Shown here: positions 1 to 7,103 of the stretch, piece after piece | Layout: each line of letters starts with the position of its first letter | Numbering within the stretch: position 1 is the first letter of the stretch | NCBI GenBank assembly: GCA_017546445.1 | Contig: JAFYWX010000028.1 | Coordinates: 1 to 51,386 of the forward strand | Length of the DNA: 51,386 nucleotides | Reading direction: 5' to 3' | Origin: Akkermansia sp. | Lineage (GTDB): Bacteria; Verrucomicrobiota; Verrucomicrobiia; Verrucomicrobiales; Akkermansiaceae | The notes under the pieces: generated by a model | Told to the model about the DNA's origin: nothing | Database searches by the model: none | What the model saw: the letters and a program-made list of their open reading frames with translations, nothing else | Translations under genes and position numbers: made by a program

Positions 1-54
1 AGCACGTCGATGGTAGTCGGACGACAGGTCCCGCGAGAGTAGATAGCTGCCAGG
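1..54 (+). rRNA. rrf: 5S ribosomal RNA, 3' end (partial)
   Basis: The first bases carry the conserved 3' half of bacterial 5S rRNA: CGATGGTAGT near 8-17, GCGAGAGTAG near 33-42 and CTGCCAGG near 47-54, in the usual order and spacing. The 5' half lies upstream of the window, so an rRNA operon on the plus strand ends here. A strong hairpin follows at once. The exact 3' end is uncertain by a few bases. Confidence 0.9.
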
Positions 55-60
55 GTAAAT

Positions 61-93
61 GAAGCCCCGAAACCGAAAAGGTTTCGGGGCTTC
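61..93 (+). terminator. rRNA operon terminator hairpin
   Basis: A 14-bp perfect stem (GAAGCCCCGAAACC with its complement) closes a 5-base loop directly after the 5S rRNA. There is no clear T-run behind it, so termination may need Rho or the further hairpins downstream. Confidence 0.7.
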
Positions 94-164
94 ATCGTCT
101 GCAGGCTCCGCCTGCAGATTTCGACCACACAAAGTGTGGATTTAGACCCGCGTGAGCGGGATTT

Positions 165-528
165 CGTCCTGCCCGGCACGGGCAGGATTTCGTTTTCCTG
201 ATTGACCAGGGAAAAACAGTTCTCCCGTTCATTGGGAAACGAAGAGCCCCCGCTTCTGCCACCCACTTATATGCGCTCGGGGTTTTGAATCGATTTATTA
301 CTCTTTCCCAGAGTTTCACCGCCAAGGCGGCTGCACTCTGGGCTACTGGCTGTCACCCGCCGGTGCGGGTTCCGAATAGAGCACGCGGCTGCGCCGCGTG
401 GGGCCAGAACGAATGAAAACGCGCCAGAGGGCGCGAGTGAAAGCACAAACGTGCGTTTGCGCATGAAGAATGAAAACACGCCTTGCGGCGTGTGAGAAGG
501 TGGGCAAACGAATGAAAACGCGCCAGAG
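165..528 (+). repeat. Long direct repeat, copy 1 (about 364 bp)
   Basis: This segment runs from CGTCCTGCCC to ATGAAAACGCGCCAGAG and is repeated with few differences at 532-894, an offset of about 366 bp. The shared landmarks GGATTTCGTTTTCCTGA, CCCGTTCATTGGGAAACGA, TCTTTCCCAGAGTTTC and ACTGGCTGTCACCCGC occur in the same order. Several differences fall inside stems or linkers, so the hairpins are kept. Confidence 0.85.
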
Positions 529-531
529 ACT

Positions 532-894
532 CGTCCTTGCCCGTAGGGCAGGATTTCGTTTTCCTGATAGACCAGGGAAAGCCAGTTCTCCCGTTCATTG
601 GGAAACGAGAAGCCCCCGCTTCTGCCACCCACTCGCTGCGCTCGGGGTTCTGAATCAATTTATTGCTCTTTCCCAGAGTTTCGCCGCCAAGGCGGCTGCA
701 CTCTGGGCTACTGGCTGTCACCCGCAGGTGCGGGTTCTGAATAGAGCACGCGGCTGCGCCGCGTGGGGCGAAAAACGAATGAAAACGCGCCAGAGGGCGC
801 GAGTGAAAGCGCAAACGTGCGTTTGTGCATGAAGAATGAAAACACGCCTTGCGGCGTGTGAGAAGGGGCAGCAAACGCATGAAAACGCGCCAGA
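532..894 (+). repeat. Long direct repeat, copy 2 (about 363 bp)
   Basis: Second copy of the unit at 165-528. It begins at CGTCCTTGCCC and ends at ATGAAAACGCGCCAGAG. The CAAACG stem here extends through GC/GC with a G-T wobble, where copy 1 has an A-C mismatch. This suggests that base pairing tolerates sequence drift. A third, partial copy of the last ~100 bp follows to about 1112. Confidence 0.85.
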
Positions 895-1285
895 GGGCGC
901 GTGTGAAAGCACAAACGTGCGTTTTGCGCATGAAGGATGAAAACACGCCTTACGGCGTGTGAGAGGCGGGCAGGAAGAAGAATGAAAACACGCCTTGCGG
1001 CGTGTGAGAAGGGGCAGCAAACGAATGAAAACGCGCCTGAGGGCGCGTGTGAAAGCACAAACGTGCGTTTGCGCATGAAGAATGAAAACACGCCTTGCGG
1101 CGTGTGAGAGGTGGGTAGAAAACGAAATCCTGCCCGTGCCGGGCCGGACGAAATCCCAGGCCTTGCGGCCCGGGACGATATCACCTGCTGCGCAGGTGGC
1201 GAAATCCGCCCGTGCCGGGCGGACGGGGAGAGGATGGGAACCACTATTCATGATTAATTTTTACTGTCTGCCTGGCATTCTGCGC

Positions 1286-1314
1286 TTGTGTCCCTGGGGG
1301 AGTGTGTGCTAAAA
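1286..1314 (+). promoter_or_regulatory. Putative promoter of the Xer recombinase gene
   Basis: TTGTGT (1286-1291), a 17-base spacer and CTAAAA (1309-1314). The -10 is weak, but the spacer carries GGGGGAGT (1296-1303), the same element found in three other promoters of the window at the same distance from the -10. The GTG at 1322 begins 8 bases after the -10, which fits the leaderless pattern seen elsewhere. Confidence 0.4.
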
Positions 1315-1321
1315 AGGTGGG

Positions 1322-2248
1322 GTGCAAGTGATGAGTGCAGAGCTGGGGCCGCTGGTGTTCCGATTCCTGGAGTATATGGAATCGGAGCGCAATGCATCGC
1401 CTCGCACGGTGGAGGCTTATCACCGTTCTTTGCAGTTGTTCCGTCGCTGGGCTGGTGAGTCTTTTGTGACCTGGGAGGATTGCGGGGCTGATATTTTCCG
1501 TTCCTGGTTGTATGAGGCGATGAATGAGGAGTTGAAGACCTCGACCATTCGCCTGCGTTTTGCGGCGCTGCGTTCGTTTTATGAGTATATGATGCGCCGG
1601 GAAGGGCTGAAGGTGAGCCCGCTGGCGGAGGTGAGCCTGCCGCGTGCCACGCAGAGTCTGCCGGTGCATTTATCGCTGCGTCAGATGGAGGAGTTGCTGT
1701 CTCTTCCGCTGCGGGTGCCGGTGGATAAGAAGAGCCCCGCCTGGCTGCCGTATCGTGATGCGGCGATTCTGGAGCTCTTTTATTCCTGCGGCATGCGCTT
1801 GAGCGAACTTGTGGGGTTGAATGCAGATTCCCTGCGTCCTGGGGAGAATTGCATCCGCGTGCTGGGTAAGGGGCGCAAGGTGCGTCTGGTGCCCGTGGGC
1901 GATTATGCTCGCGAATCTGTGGAGCGGTACCGCGATATGGCCGGCGTCTATGGCAGGGAACCGCTTTTCATCAGCCGCCTGCGCCGCCGTATGAGCTGCC
2001 GCAGCGTGCAGCTCATGCTGGATAAGTATCTGCGCTGCTCAGAGATTCCTTTCCATATTTCACCGCATAAGCTGCGCCATACCTTTGCCACGCACCTGCT
2101 TGATGCCGGGGCCGATTTGCGCTCTGTGCAGGAAATGCTGGGGCACAGCTCGCTTGCTACCACGCAGATTTATACCCATGTGACCAAGAGCCGCATGCAG
2201 GCGGTGTATCGCCAGGCTCATCCCCGAGCCGGGTGGGAGGAAGATTGA
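1322..2248 (+). CDS. Xer-type tyrosine recombinase (XerC/XerD family)
   Basis: A 308-residue tyrosine recombinase, a usual length for XerC/XerD. Residues 10-100 form the SAM-like core-binding domain. The catalytic residues are present in order: Arg159 (SCGMRLSEL), Lys183 (GKGRKVRLV), His249 and Arg252 (HKLRHTFATH), His275 (LGHSS) and nucleophile Tyr284 (TQIYTHV). The likely role is resolving chromosome dimers at dif. A role as a mobile-element integrase is possible because it sits beside a repeat array and two tRNA genes, but its size and motifs match housekeeping Xer proteins. The GTG start at 1322 fits a leaderless transcript. The ATG at 1331 (three residues shorter) is the alternative. XerC versus XerD cannot be settled from sequence alone. 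Heptanucleotide repeats follow the stop codon. Confidence 0.9.
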   Translation: MQVMSAELGPLVFRFLEYMESERNASPRTVEAYHRSLQLFRRWAGESFVTWEDCGADIFRSWLYEAMNEELKTSTIRLRFAALRSFYEYMMRREGLKVSPLAEVSLPRATQSLPVHLSLRQMEELLSLPLRVPVDKKSPAWLPYRDAAILELFYSCGMRLSELVGLNADSLRPGENCIRVLGKGRKVRLVPVGDYARESVERYRDMAGVYGREPLFISRLRRRMSCRSVQLMLDKYLRCSEIPFHISPHKLRHTFATHLLDAGADLRSVQEMLGHSSLATTQIYTHVTKSRMQAVYRQAHPRAGWEED

Positions 2249-2251
2249 ATG

Positions 2252-2279
2252 ATTAAGGATTAGGGACTAAGGATTAATG
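2252..2279 (+). repeat. Heptanucleotide repeat (ATTARGG-like, 4 units)
   Basis: Four period-7 units, ATTAAGG, ATTAGGG, ACTAAGG and ATTAATG, begin 4 bases after the recombinase stop codon. They belong to the same family as the seven perfect units at 17821-17869. Confidence 0.75.
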
Positions 2280-2304
2280 GAAGGAGTGAATTGGCGTCCG
2301 TTTT

Positions 2305-2337
2305 AATGCACCCTTGGTATAAACATCGTGCATTTTT
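2305..2337 (+). terminator. Possible terminator after the recombinase gene
   Basis: The 7-bp stem AATGCAC/GTGCATT with a 16-base loop is followed by TTTTT (2333-2337). The loop is long, so this is only a moderate candidate. Confidence 0.35.
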
Positions 2338-2359
2338 GGCGGGAATGTCTGTTTTATGC

Positions 2360-2388
2360 TTGACTTTGGGGCTGGTAACCTGTATCAT
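2360..2388 (+). promoter_or_regulatory. Promoter of the tRNA-Lys/tRNA-Glu unit
   Basis: TTGACT (2360-2365), a 17-base spacer and TATCAT (2383-2388), near-consensus sigma70-type. Transcription should start near 2395, about 20 bases before tRNA-Lys. Confidence 0.8.
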
Positions 2389-2415
2389 GCGCTCGCCGTT
2401 TCGGACGGCACCAGT

Positions 2416-2488
2416 GCGCGAATAGCTCAGTTGGTAGAGCAGTAGACTTTTAATCTATTGGTCTCGGGTTCGAGTCCCGATTCGCGTA
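2416..2488 (+). tRNA. tRNA-Lys (anticodon TTT)
   Basis: A complete cloverleaf of 73 bases. The acceptor arm is GCGCGAA/TTCGCGT. The D-arm is GCTC-AGTTGGTAGA-GC. The anticodon loop CTTTTAA gives anticodon TTT. The T-arm has GGTTCGAGTCC. Discriminator base is A. The 3' CCA is not encoded. It is co-transcribed with tRNA-Glu, 6 bases downstream. Confidence 0.95.
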
Positions 2489-2494
2489 CTACAT

Positions 2495-2566
2495 GTCCCC
2501 ATCGTCTAGGGGTTAGGACATATGATTCTCAGTCATAGAACCGCGGTTCGAATCCGCGTGGGGATG
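2495..2566 (+). tRNA. tRNA-Glu (anticodon CTC), copy 1
   Basis: A 72-base cloverleaf. The acceptor arm is GTCCCCA/TGGGGAT. The anticodon stem is TATGA/TCATA with loop TTCTCAG, giving anticodon CTC. The T-arm has GGTTCGAATCC. The discriminator is G and CCA is not encoded. The sequence is identical to the copy at 17199-17270, including the terminator stem behind it. Confidence 0.95.
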
Positions 2567-2575
2567 CTCTAAGAG

Positions 2576-2604
2576 AAAGCCCGAGGTTAACGCCTCGGGC
2601 TTTA
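2576..2604 (+). terminator. Terminator of the tRNA-Lys/tRNA-Glu unit
   Basis: The stem AAAGCCCGAGG/CCTCGGGCTTT with a short loop is identical to the hairpin after the second tRNA-Glu gene. It closes the tRNA transcript. Confidence 0.8.
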
Positions 2605-2624
2605 GTCGTGTTGGGGGAGGATGC

Positions 2625-2658
2625 GAAAAAAGGGAAGCCCGGGGAACGCCCGGGCTTC
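2625..2658 (-). terminator. Terminator of the fabI operon
   Basis: Read on the minus strand, the 10-bp stem GAAGCCCGGG/CCCGGGCTTC is followed by a run of T (the A-run at 2626-2631). It lies about 30 bases after the fabI stop codon. Confidence 0.8.
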
Positions 2659-2687
2659 TGAAATGAGGTGGTTGATGGGGCTGTTTC

Positions 2688-3482
2688 TTACATGCCGACG
2701 ATTTCGTAACCGCCGTCAACGTAGAGAATCTGGCCGGTCATGGAGGCCGCGCCGTCGCTGGCGAGATAGGTGGCGGTGGCGCCAAGTTCCTCCAGCGTGC
2801 AGGAGCGCTGCAGCGGGGCCTTCTCCTCGTATACCTTGAACATGCCGGTGAAGCCGGATACGCCACGGGCGGCGAGGGTCTGCACGGGGCCTGCAGAGAT
2901 GCAGTTCACGCGGATGGGAGCCTCGCGGCGACCCAAGTCAAAGGCGAGGTACTTGCAGCAGGTCTCGAGCGCGGCCTTGGATACAGCCATGAGGTTGTAG
3001 TTCGGCACTACCTTCTGGCTGGCGTAGTAGGTGAGGGCAGTGATGGAACCACCGTTCACCATAAAGGGAGCCACAGCGCGGGAAAGGGCGATGAGGGAGT
3101 AGGCGGAAATCTGCAGGGAGAGGTTCCAGGCATCGCGGGGGATGTCGGAGAAGTGGCCTTCCAGAGTGCCGGGGGCCTTGGGAGCGAAAGCCACGGCATG
3201 CAGCAGCATGTCCACGTGGTCGGTGTGCTCACCCACAAAGGTGAAGAAATCGGCAATGGACTGGTCATCGGACACATCCAGGGAGCATACGGGGGTGTCT
3301 TCGCCGAAGTGCTCCTTCACCAGCTTGATAACGCCGTCCTTGAGGCGCTCGCCCTGGTAGTTGAAGATGAGCTTGGCGCCGGCTTCATGCCAGGCCTTGG
3401 CGATGCCGAATGCGATGCTGCGATGATTTGCTACGCCGGTAACGATACCGACCTTGCCTTCCAAGGGTCTCGTGATGGACAT
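2688..3482 (-). CDS. fabI: Enoyl-[acyl-carrier-protein] reductase (NADH), FabI
   Basis: This enzyme performs the last, reductive step of each fatty-acid elongation cycle (type II synthesis), reducing trans-2-enoyl-ACP with NAD(P)H in the cytosol. The 264-residue length is typical. It is a short-chain dehydrogenase fold with GIVTGVANHRSIAFGIA near the N-terminus (nucleotide binding, FabI-type). The FabI active-site set is Tyr152, Tyr162 and Lys169, with Tyr-x6-Lys spacing as in E. coli FabI. The C-terminal GQILYVDGGY is also characteristic. The gene lies 26 bases downstream of the YbjN-like gene and shares its promoter. There is no Shine-Dalgarno sequence. Its family is the target of triclosan and isoniazid-class inhibitors. 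Confidence 0.95.
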   Translation of the reverse strand: MSITRPLEGKVGIVTGVANHRSIAFGIAKAWHEAGAKLIFNYQGERLKDGVIKLVKEHFGEDTPVCSLDVSDDQSIADFFTFVGEHTDHVDMLLHAVAFAPKAPGTLEGHFSDIPRDAWNLSLQISAYSLIALSRAVAPFMVNGGSITALTYYASQKVVPNYNLMAVSKAALETCCKYLAFDLGRREAPIRVNCISAGPVQTLAARGVSGFTGMFKVYEEKAPLQRSCTLEELGATATYLASDGAASMTGQILYVDGGYEIVGM

Positions 3483-3508
3483 ATATATCGGGTCTGGGGG
3501 TTAGGGTA

Positions 3509-3964
3509 TTAGTACAGGGGGAACTCCTGCATGATGATGCGGGGGTAGGTGTGTGCCATGCTGATGCCCACATCCTCCATGTGCTTAATCTGGGCGCGGA
3601 GAGTCTCCTCGCTCACTTCGGCATGGGGCATGACGTATTTGAGACGGAAATAGACGAGGCCGCTTTCCATGTCGATGAGGAGCTGGCCCTCCGGCAGGTT
3701 GGCATTCAGGGTGAGGAGAAGCATGCTCACCTCGGCGCGGTCTGCCGGGGAAATTCGGTAGGCAAAATTGACATCAAATACCAGGCTGCTGGGATTCTTC
3801 AGTTCCGTGAACATGAAGGAGCAGGGAATCTCAGTGTCGTTCACCGGCAGGTAGGCCAGACCGATTTTCTCGCTCTGGGCACCCATGGTTACCCACTGGT
3901 AGGATTCGCCGTGGCTGATGAGATGCTGGCGCACGAGCGCCAGTAGATTCGGTTGATTCGGCAT
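3509..3964 (-). CDS. YbjN-like protein (putative)
   Basis: A 151-residue soluble protein. The alternating beta pattern (about residues 38-70), a central helix with LLLTLNANLPEG (about 83-94), the strand pair LLIDMESGLVYFRLKYVMP and a C-terminal helix resemble the YbjN/type III secretion chaperone-like fold. This is a pattern judgement, not a motif match. There is no signal peptide. It is first in a two-gene unit with fabI, whose start is 26 bases beyond its stop. The shared promoter at 4013-4041 gives a leader of about 45 bases containing a small GGAC-GTTT-GTCC hairpin. This makes it one of the few leadered units in the window. The exact function is unknown. Confidence 0.55.
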   Translation of the reverse strand: MPNQPNLLALVRQHLISHGESYQWVTMGAQSEKIGLAYLPVNDTEIPCSFMFTELKNPSSLVFDVNFAYRISPADRAEVSMLLLTLNANLPEGQLLIDMESGLVYFRLKYVMPHAEVSEETLRAQIKHMEDVGISMAHTYPRIIMQEFPLY

Positions 3965-4012
3965 AAAATTGTTCTAGGTTAAATAAGGACAAACGTCCCA
4001 CTGTTCGATGCT

Positions 4013-4041
4013 ATAGTACACTCTGCTTTTTGGTGAGTCAA
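4013..4041 (-). promoter_or_regulatory. Promoter of the ybjN-like/fabI operon
   Basis: On the minus strand: TTGACT (4041-4036), a 17-base spacer and TACTAT (4018-4013). The predicted leader is about 45 bases, unlike most other units in the window. Confidence 0.7.
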
Positions 4042-4090
4042 GCAATTACTGCGAAAAACGGTTGCGTTCCATGCTCCTGGCGCTGCTTTT

Positions 4091-5485
4091 TTACAGTCCC
4101 ATTTTGCCGGGGTTGAGAATACCGGTGGGGTCCAGGGCTGCTTTGAGGGCGCGGTGGGTGTCCATGGCTACCTCCCCGATGGCTCTGGGGAACCAGGGGG
4201 CCTTGGCCAGGCCGATGCCGTGCTCTCCGGTGATGCTGCCGCCGTGGGTCATCACCCAGTCGAAGAGCCGGTTCACCAGGGCATCAGCCGGTTCGCGGAT
4301 GTCGCGCCCCTCGTCATCCTTGAGCACCATGATGTTGGTGTGGATGTTGCCATCGCCACTGTGGCCGAAGCAGGCCACGGGGATGCCGGTTTCCTGCTGC
4401 ATGCTCTCACAGAAGCTCACCAGCTCCACCAGCTGGGAACGGGGAATCACAATATCCTCGTTCAGCTTGGTGAGACCGGTGGCTTTCAGGCTGTACGAGA
4501 ACTCGCGGCGCAGTTGCCAGATGGCCTCCACCTCGGCCTCGGTACGGGCATAGACCACTTCCGTGGCTCCGGTGTCGCGCAGAATGCCGGCAATGGCCTC
4601 CAGCTCGGTGTCCACGGCATCTGCCTGGCCGTCAATCTCGATGATGATGTGCCCCTTGGCACCGGCGGGCAGGGCGCTGGGGCCCAGGTGATTGCGGGCG
4701 GCGGCCAGGGTGAAGGCATCCGTGATTTCGATGGCGCAGGGCAGGTGGCCGCCCTGCAGGGTGTTCTGCACAGCGGCTGCGGCCAGGGCAAACTGCGGGA
4801 AACTGGCGTGCAGTGCGGCGCGGGCCGGGGGCGCGGGAATAATGCGCAGCGTGGCTTCGGTCACAATGCCGAGCATGCCTTCACTGCCGCAGAAGAGGCC
4901 CACCAGGTCAAAGCCTTGCTTATTCTTGTGTGTGCGACCACCGCAGCGCAGAATGCGTCCATCTGCCAGCACCACGGTGAGCCCCAGCACATACGCGCGG
5001 GTTACGCCGTATTTCAGGCAACGCGGGCCGCCGGCATTGGTGGCGATATTGCCGCCGATGCTGGATTCCTTGCGGGAAGCGGGGTCAGGCGGGTAGAACC
5101 AGCCCACTTCGGCGCAGGCGGCCTGTAAATCGGCAGTGAGCACGCCGGCCTCGGCCACGGCCACGCCATCCCCGGGGTTCACCTCCAGAATGCGGGTCAT
5201 GTTGGCCACGGAGATGACAATGCCGCCCTGCACGGGAACACAGCCGCCCACATAGCCCACCCCCGCGCCGCGCGGGGTCACGGGAATACCGCGCTCATGT
5301 GCAAAGCGCAGCGCCTGCGAAACCTGCTCCGTCTCCGTTGCCAGCACCACTGCCTGGGGCAGCGCCTCGGCATGCCATTTATCCCCGGCGTGGGCGCGGA
5401 GCGTTTCCTCATCCGTCCGTACACAACTGCCCAGCAGCGCAGTGAGTTCACTAATCCAATCCGCCTTCATTGCCTCAATAGTCAT
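4091..5485 (-). CDS. FAD-linked 2-hydroxyacid oxidase/dehydrogenase, GlcD-like
   Basis: A 464-residue flavoprotein of the GlcD/D-lactate dehydrogenase (FAD_binding_4, VAO-type) family, oxidising a 2-hydroxyacid such as glycolate or D-lactate. The FAD-binding half includes TPRGAGVGYVGG and SSIGGNIATNAGGPRCLKYG. The FAD-oxidase C-terminal half includes CFGHSGDGNIHTNIMV, GGSITGEHGIGLAK and LDPTGILNPGKMGL, all diagnostic. The length is normal and there is no membrane segment. It is the last gene of an ABC-transporter operon, 10 bases after the permease stop. The ATG at 5485-5483 lies inside a heptanucleotide repeat. An alternative ATG is at 5470. No glcE/glcF partners are visible, so it may act alone. 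The substrate may be linked to whatever the transporter imports, but that is inference. Confidence 0.9.
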   Translation of the reverse strand: MTIEAMKADWISELTALLGSCVRTDEETLRAHAGDKWHAEALPQAVVLATETEQVSQALRFAHERGIPVTPRGAGVGYVGGCVPVQGGIVISVANMTRILEVNPGDGVAVAEAGVLTADLQAACAEVGWFYPPDPASRKESSIGGNIATNAGGPRCLKYGVTRAYVLGLTVVLADGRILRCGGRTHKNKQGFDLVGLFCGSEGMLGIVTEATLRIIPAPPARAALHASFPQFALAAAAVQNTLQGGHLPCAIEITDAFTLAAARNHLGPSALPAGAKGHIIIEIDGQADAVDTELEAIAGILRDTGATEVVYARTEAEVEAIWQLRREFSYSLKATGLTKLNEDIVIPRSQLVELVSFCESMQQETGIPVACFGHSGDGNIHTNIMVLKDDEGRDIREPADALVNRLFDWVMTHGGSITGEHGIGLAKAPWFPRAIGEVAMDTHRALKAALDPTGILNPGKMGL

Positions 5486-5500
5486 TAGTCAATCGTCAAT
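5480..5500 (-). repeat. Heptanucleotide repeat spanning permease stop and glcD-like start
   Basis: Minus-strand units ATTGACG, ATTGACT and AATGACT, then ATTGAGG, have period 7. They include the permease stop codon (5498-5496) and the ATG of the next gene (5485-5483). They resemble the repeat at 8139-8169. Confidence 0.65.
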
Positions 5501-6287
5501 CCTTGTTCGTTCCCCAGCGGCGGTGCAGCCAGGCTTCCACGGGAGAGAAGAGAATTTTATCCGCCAGCAGGCCTACGGCAATGATGATGAACATGATGCC
5601 GATGACCTGGTACATGCGCTGCAGCTCGCGGCCATAGTGCAGATACTGGCCGATACCGAAGCCCGAAACCACAGAAACATAGATTTCCGCCGCCATGAGG
5701 GAGCGCCAGGCAAAGGCCCAGCCCTGCTTCATGCCGCTCACCACAAAGGGAGCGGAGGCGGGCAGTGTCACAAATACCAGGGTATGCAGCGGGCTGGAAC
5801 CCATGGTGCGGGCGGCGCGGGCATAGATGGGCGGCACGTTCTTCATGCCGTTCTGGGTGGAGAGCAGCACACTCCACAGCGTGCCCATGATGACCACGAA
5901 GAGCAGGGCGGATTCCGTCTGCCCGAACCAGATGCAGGCCAGCGGTACCCAGCACACGCTGGGCAGAGCCTGCAGCCCCAGGGCCAGCATGCCCAGAGTA
6001 TCATTCACGCCGCGGAAACGCGCGGCCAGCATGCCCAGCGGTACACCCAGAATAAGGCCGATGATATAGCCGATGACCAGGCGGCGCAGCGTGATGAGCA
6101 TGGACAGCGGGATTTTACCGTTCACGGTGTTATCCCACAGGTAGTGGCCCACGGTGCTGGGCGGGGGCAGCACATAGGGCGACCACAGGCTGATATCCAG
6201 CCCGAATGCGGCCAGATCACCTGTGAGCGCTGCCCACACCAGAATGAGCAGCAGGAAGAAAAGGACGGTGATGATAACGCGTTTCAT
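5496..6287 (-). CDS. ABC transporter permease, SsuC/TauC/NrtB-like
   Basis: A 263-residue inner-membrane permease with about six hydrophobic segments. The first is an N-terminal anchor (VIITVLFFLLLILVWAALTG). The BPD_transp_1 domain follows, with the EAA-type loop recognisable in ARAARTMGSSPLHTLVFVTLPASAPF, where it contacts the ATPase. This matches nitrate/sulfonate/taurine-type permeases. It starts 6 bases after the ATPase gene ends and is followed 10 bases later by the GlcD-like gene. There is no Shine-Dalgarno site, so translation is probably coupled to the upstream gene. The transported compound cannot be read from the sequence. Confidence 0.9.
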   Translation of the reverse strand: MKRVIITVLFFLLLILVWAALTGDLAAFGLDISLWSPYVLPPPSTVGHYLWDNTVNGKIPLSMLITLRRLVIGYIIGLILGVPLGMLAARFRGVNDTLGMLALGLQALPSVCWVPLACIWFGQTESALLFVVIMGTLWSVLLSTQNGMKNVPPIYARAARTMGSSPLHTLVFVTLPASAPFVVSGMKQGWAFAWRSLMAAEIYVSVVSGFGIGQYLHYGRELQRMYQVIGIMFIIIAVGLLADKILFSPVEAWLHRRWGTNKD

Positions 6288-6293
6288 GGCGGT

Positions 6294-7103
6294 TTAATCA
6301 GATTCGTTGGCGGTGTAGCCCTTGAGCGCGGAAGTGATGCTCTGCGAAATGTCGGCCAGGTCGTGGTTGTTGATATTGCGCGGGCGGGCGAGGTATACGG
6401 GGAATTCCTCGCGCACGCGGCCAGGATGCGGCGAGAACAGGATGACCCGGCTGCCCAGGCACACGGCTTCGCGCACGTTGTGGGTCACAAAGACGATGGT
6501 CTTGCGGCGTTTTGCCCACACCTCCTGAATATCGCCATACAGCTGCTCGCGGGTCATGGCATCCAGTGCGGAGAAGGGTTCATCCATGAGCAGAATCTTG
6601 GGGTTCGGCGCCAGGGAACGGGCCAGGGCCACGCGCTGGCGCATGCCGCCGCTCAGCTCATGAATGTTGGCGTGGGCGAAGCGATCCATCTTCACCAGAT
6701 ACAGGTAGTATTTGGCCACCTCCAGACGCTCCTTATTGGTCAGATTCGGTTTCTGCTTCAGCCCGAACATCACGTTGCCGATGACATCCAGCCAGGGGAA
6801 AAGCGCGTGCTCCTGGAACATGACCATGCGGTCGCGTCCCGGGCCGGTGATGGGGGTGCCATCGATGAGCGCCATGCCGCTGTCCGGCTTGTCCAGGCCG
6901 GCAATGATGTTGAGCAGGGTGGACTTGCCGCAACCGCTGGGGCCCACGAAACAGACGAACTCGCCCTCGTTGATGGTGAGCGAAACATCGTCCAGCGCGC
7001 GCACCGTGCCGCGTTTGGTCACGAAATCCTTGCACACATGCTCGATGCTGAGCTTGGCGGTGGGGAAGTGGTGTATTTCCTCGTGTAATTTCTCCTGTGT
7101 CAT
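6294..7103 (-). CDS. ABC transporter ATP-binding protein, SsuB/TauB/NrtD-like
   Basis: A 269-residue ATPase with all motifs intact: Walker A GPSGCGKST (54-62), Q-loop Gln97 (MFQEHALFPW), signature LSGGMRQRVALAR (150-162), Walker B ILLMDEP (170-176), D-loop SALDAM and H-loop His208 (VTHNVREA). The HALFPWLDVIGNV stretch is typical of the nitrate/sulfonate/taurine subfamily. Its start codon overlaps the stop of the binding-protein gene as TGATG, which points to translational coupling. It energises import through the permease encoded next. Confidence 0.93.
   Translation of the reverse strand: MTQEKLHEEIHHFPTAKLSIEHVCKDFVTKRGTVRALDDVSLTINEGEFVCFVGPSGCGKSTLLNIIAGLDKPDSGMALIDGTPITGPGRDRMVMFQEHALFPWLDVIGNVMFGLKQKPNLTNKERLEVAKYYLYLVKMDRFAHANIHELSGGMRQRVALARSLAPNPKILLMDEPFSALDAMTREQLYGDIQEVWAKRRKTIVFVTHNVREAVCLGSRVILFSPHPGRVREEFPVYLARPRNINNHDLADISQSITSALKGYTANESD

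Larger units (their letters stand above)
98..1226. repeat. Array of about 25 short hairpins joined by GAAA-type linkers
   Basis: This non-coding stretch is made almost entirely of short, near-perfect palindromes with different stem sequences. Two unit types are visible. Type A is GAAATC followed by a 6-9 bp stem. It occurs on the minus strand at about 100-192 and on the plus strand at about 1123-1226. Type B is AATGAAAAC followed by a stem such as ACGCC-TTGC-GGCGT or GCGCC-AGAG-GGCGC, alternating with GTGAAAGC plus a CAAACG-TG-CGTTTG stem. It recurs at about 410-530, 776-990 and 1020-1110. Other stems inside include CCCAGAGT...ACTCTGGG (a nested hairpin) and CACGCGG-CTGCG-CCGCGTG. Open frames across it are GC-palindrome artefacts that resemble no protein. 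Function is unknown. It lies between a 5S rRNA and a recombinase gene. Confidence 0.8.

Noticed and set aside
98..1226. CRISPR array
   Set aside because: There is no constant repeat of 23-47 bases with unique spacers. The recurring units are hairpins with short linkers, and no cas genes are present.
92..1251. Several overlapping open frames on both strands in the first 1.25 kb
   Set aside because: They arise from GC-rich palindromes and direct repeats. The translations are repeats of the same words in different frames, with no start context or protein-like composition.
1322..2248. Integrase of a mobile island using tRNA-Glu as attachment site
   Set aside because: Its length and motifs match housekeeping Xer recombinases, and no attachment-site duplication was seen beyond the full second tRNA gene.
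5442..7088. A 548-codon plus-strand frame across the ABC transporter genes
   Set aside because: It is antisense to the permease and ATPase genes, whose motifs are complete, and its own translation is His/Gln-rich without domains.
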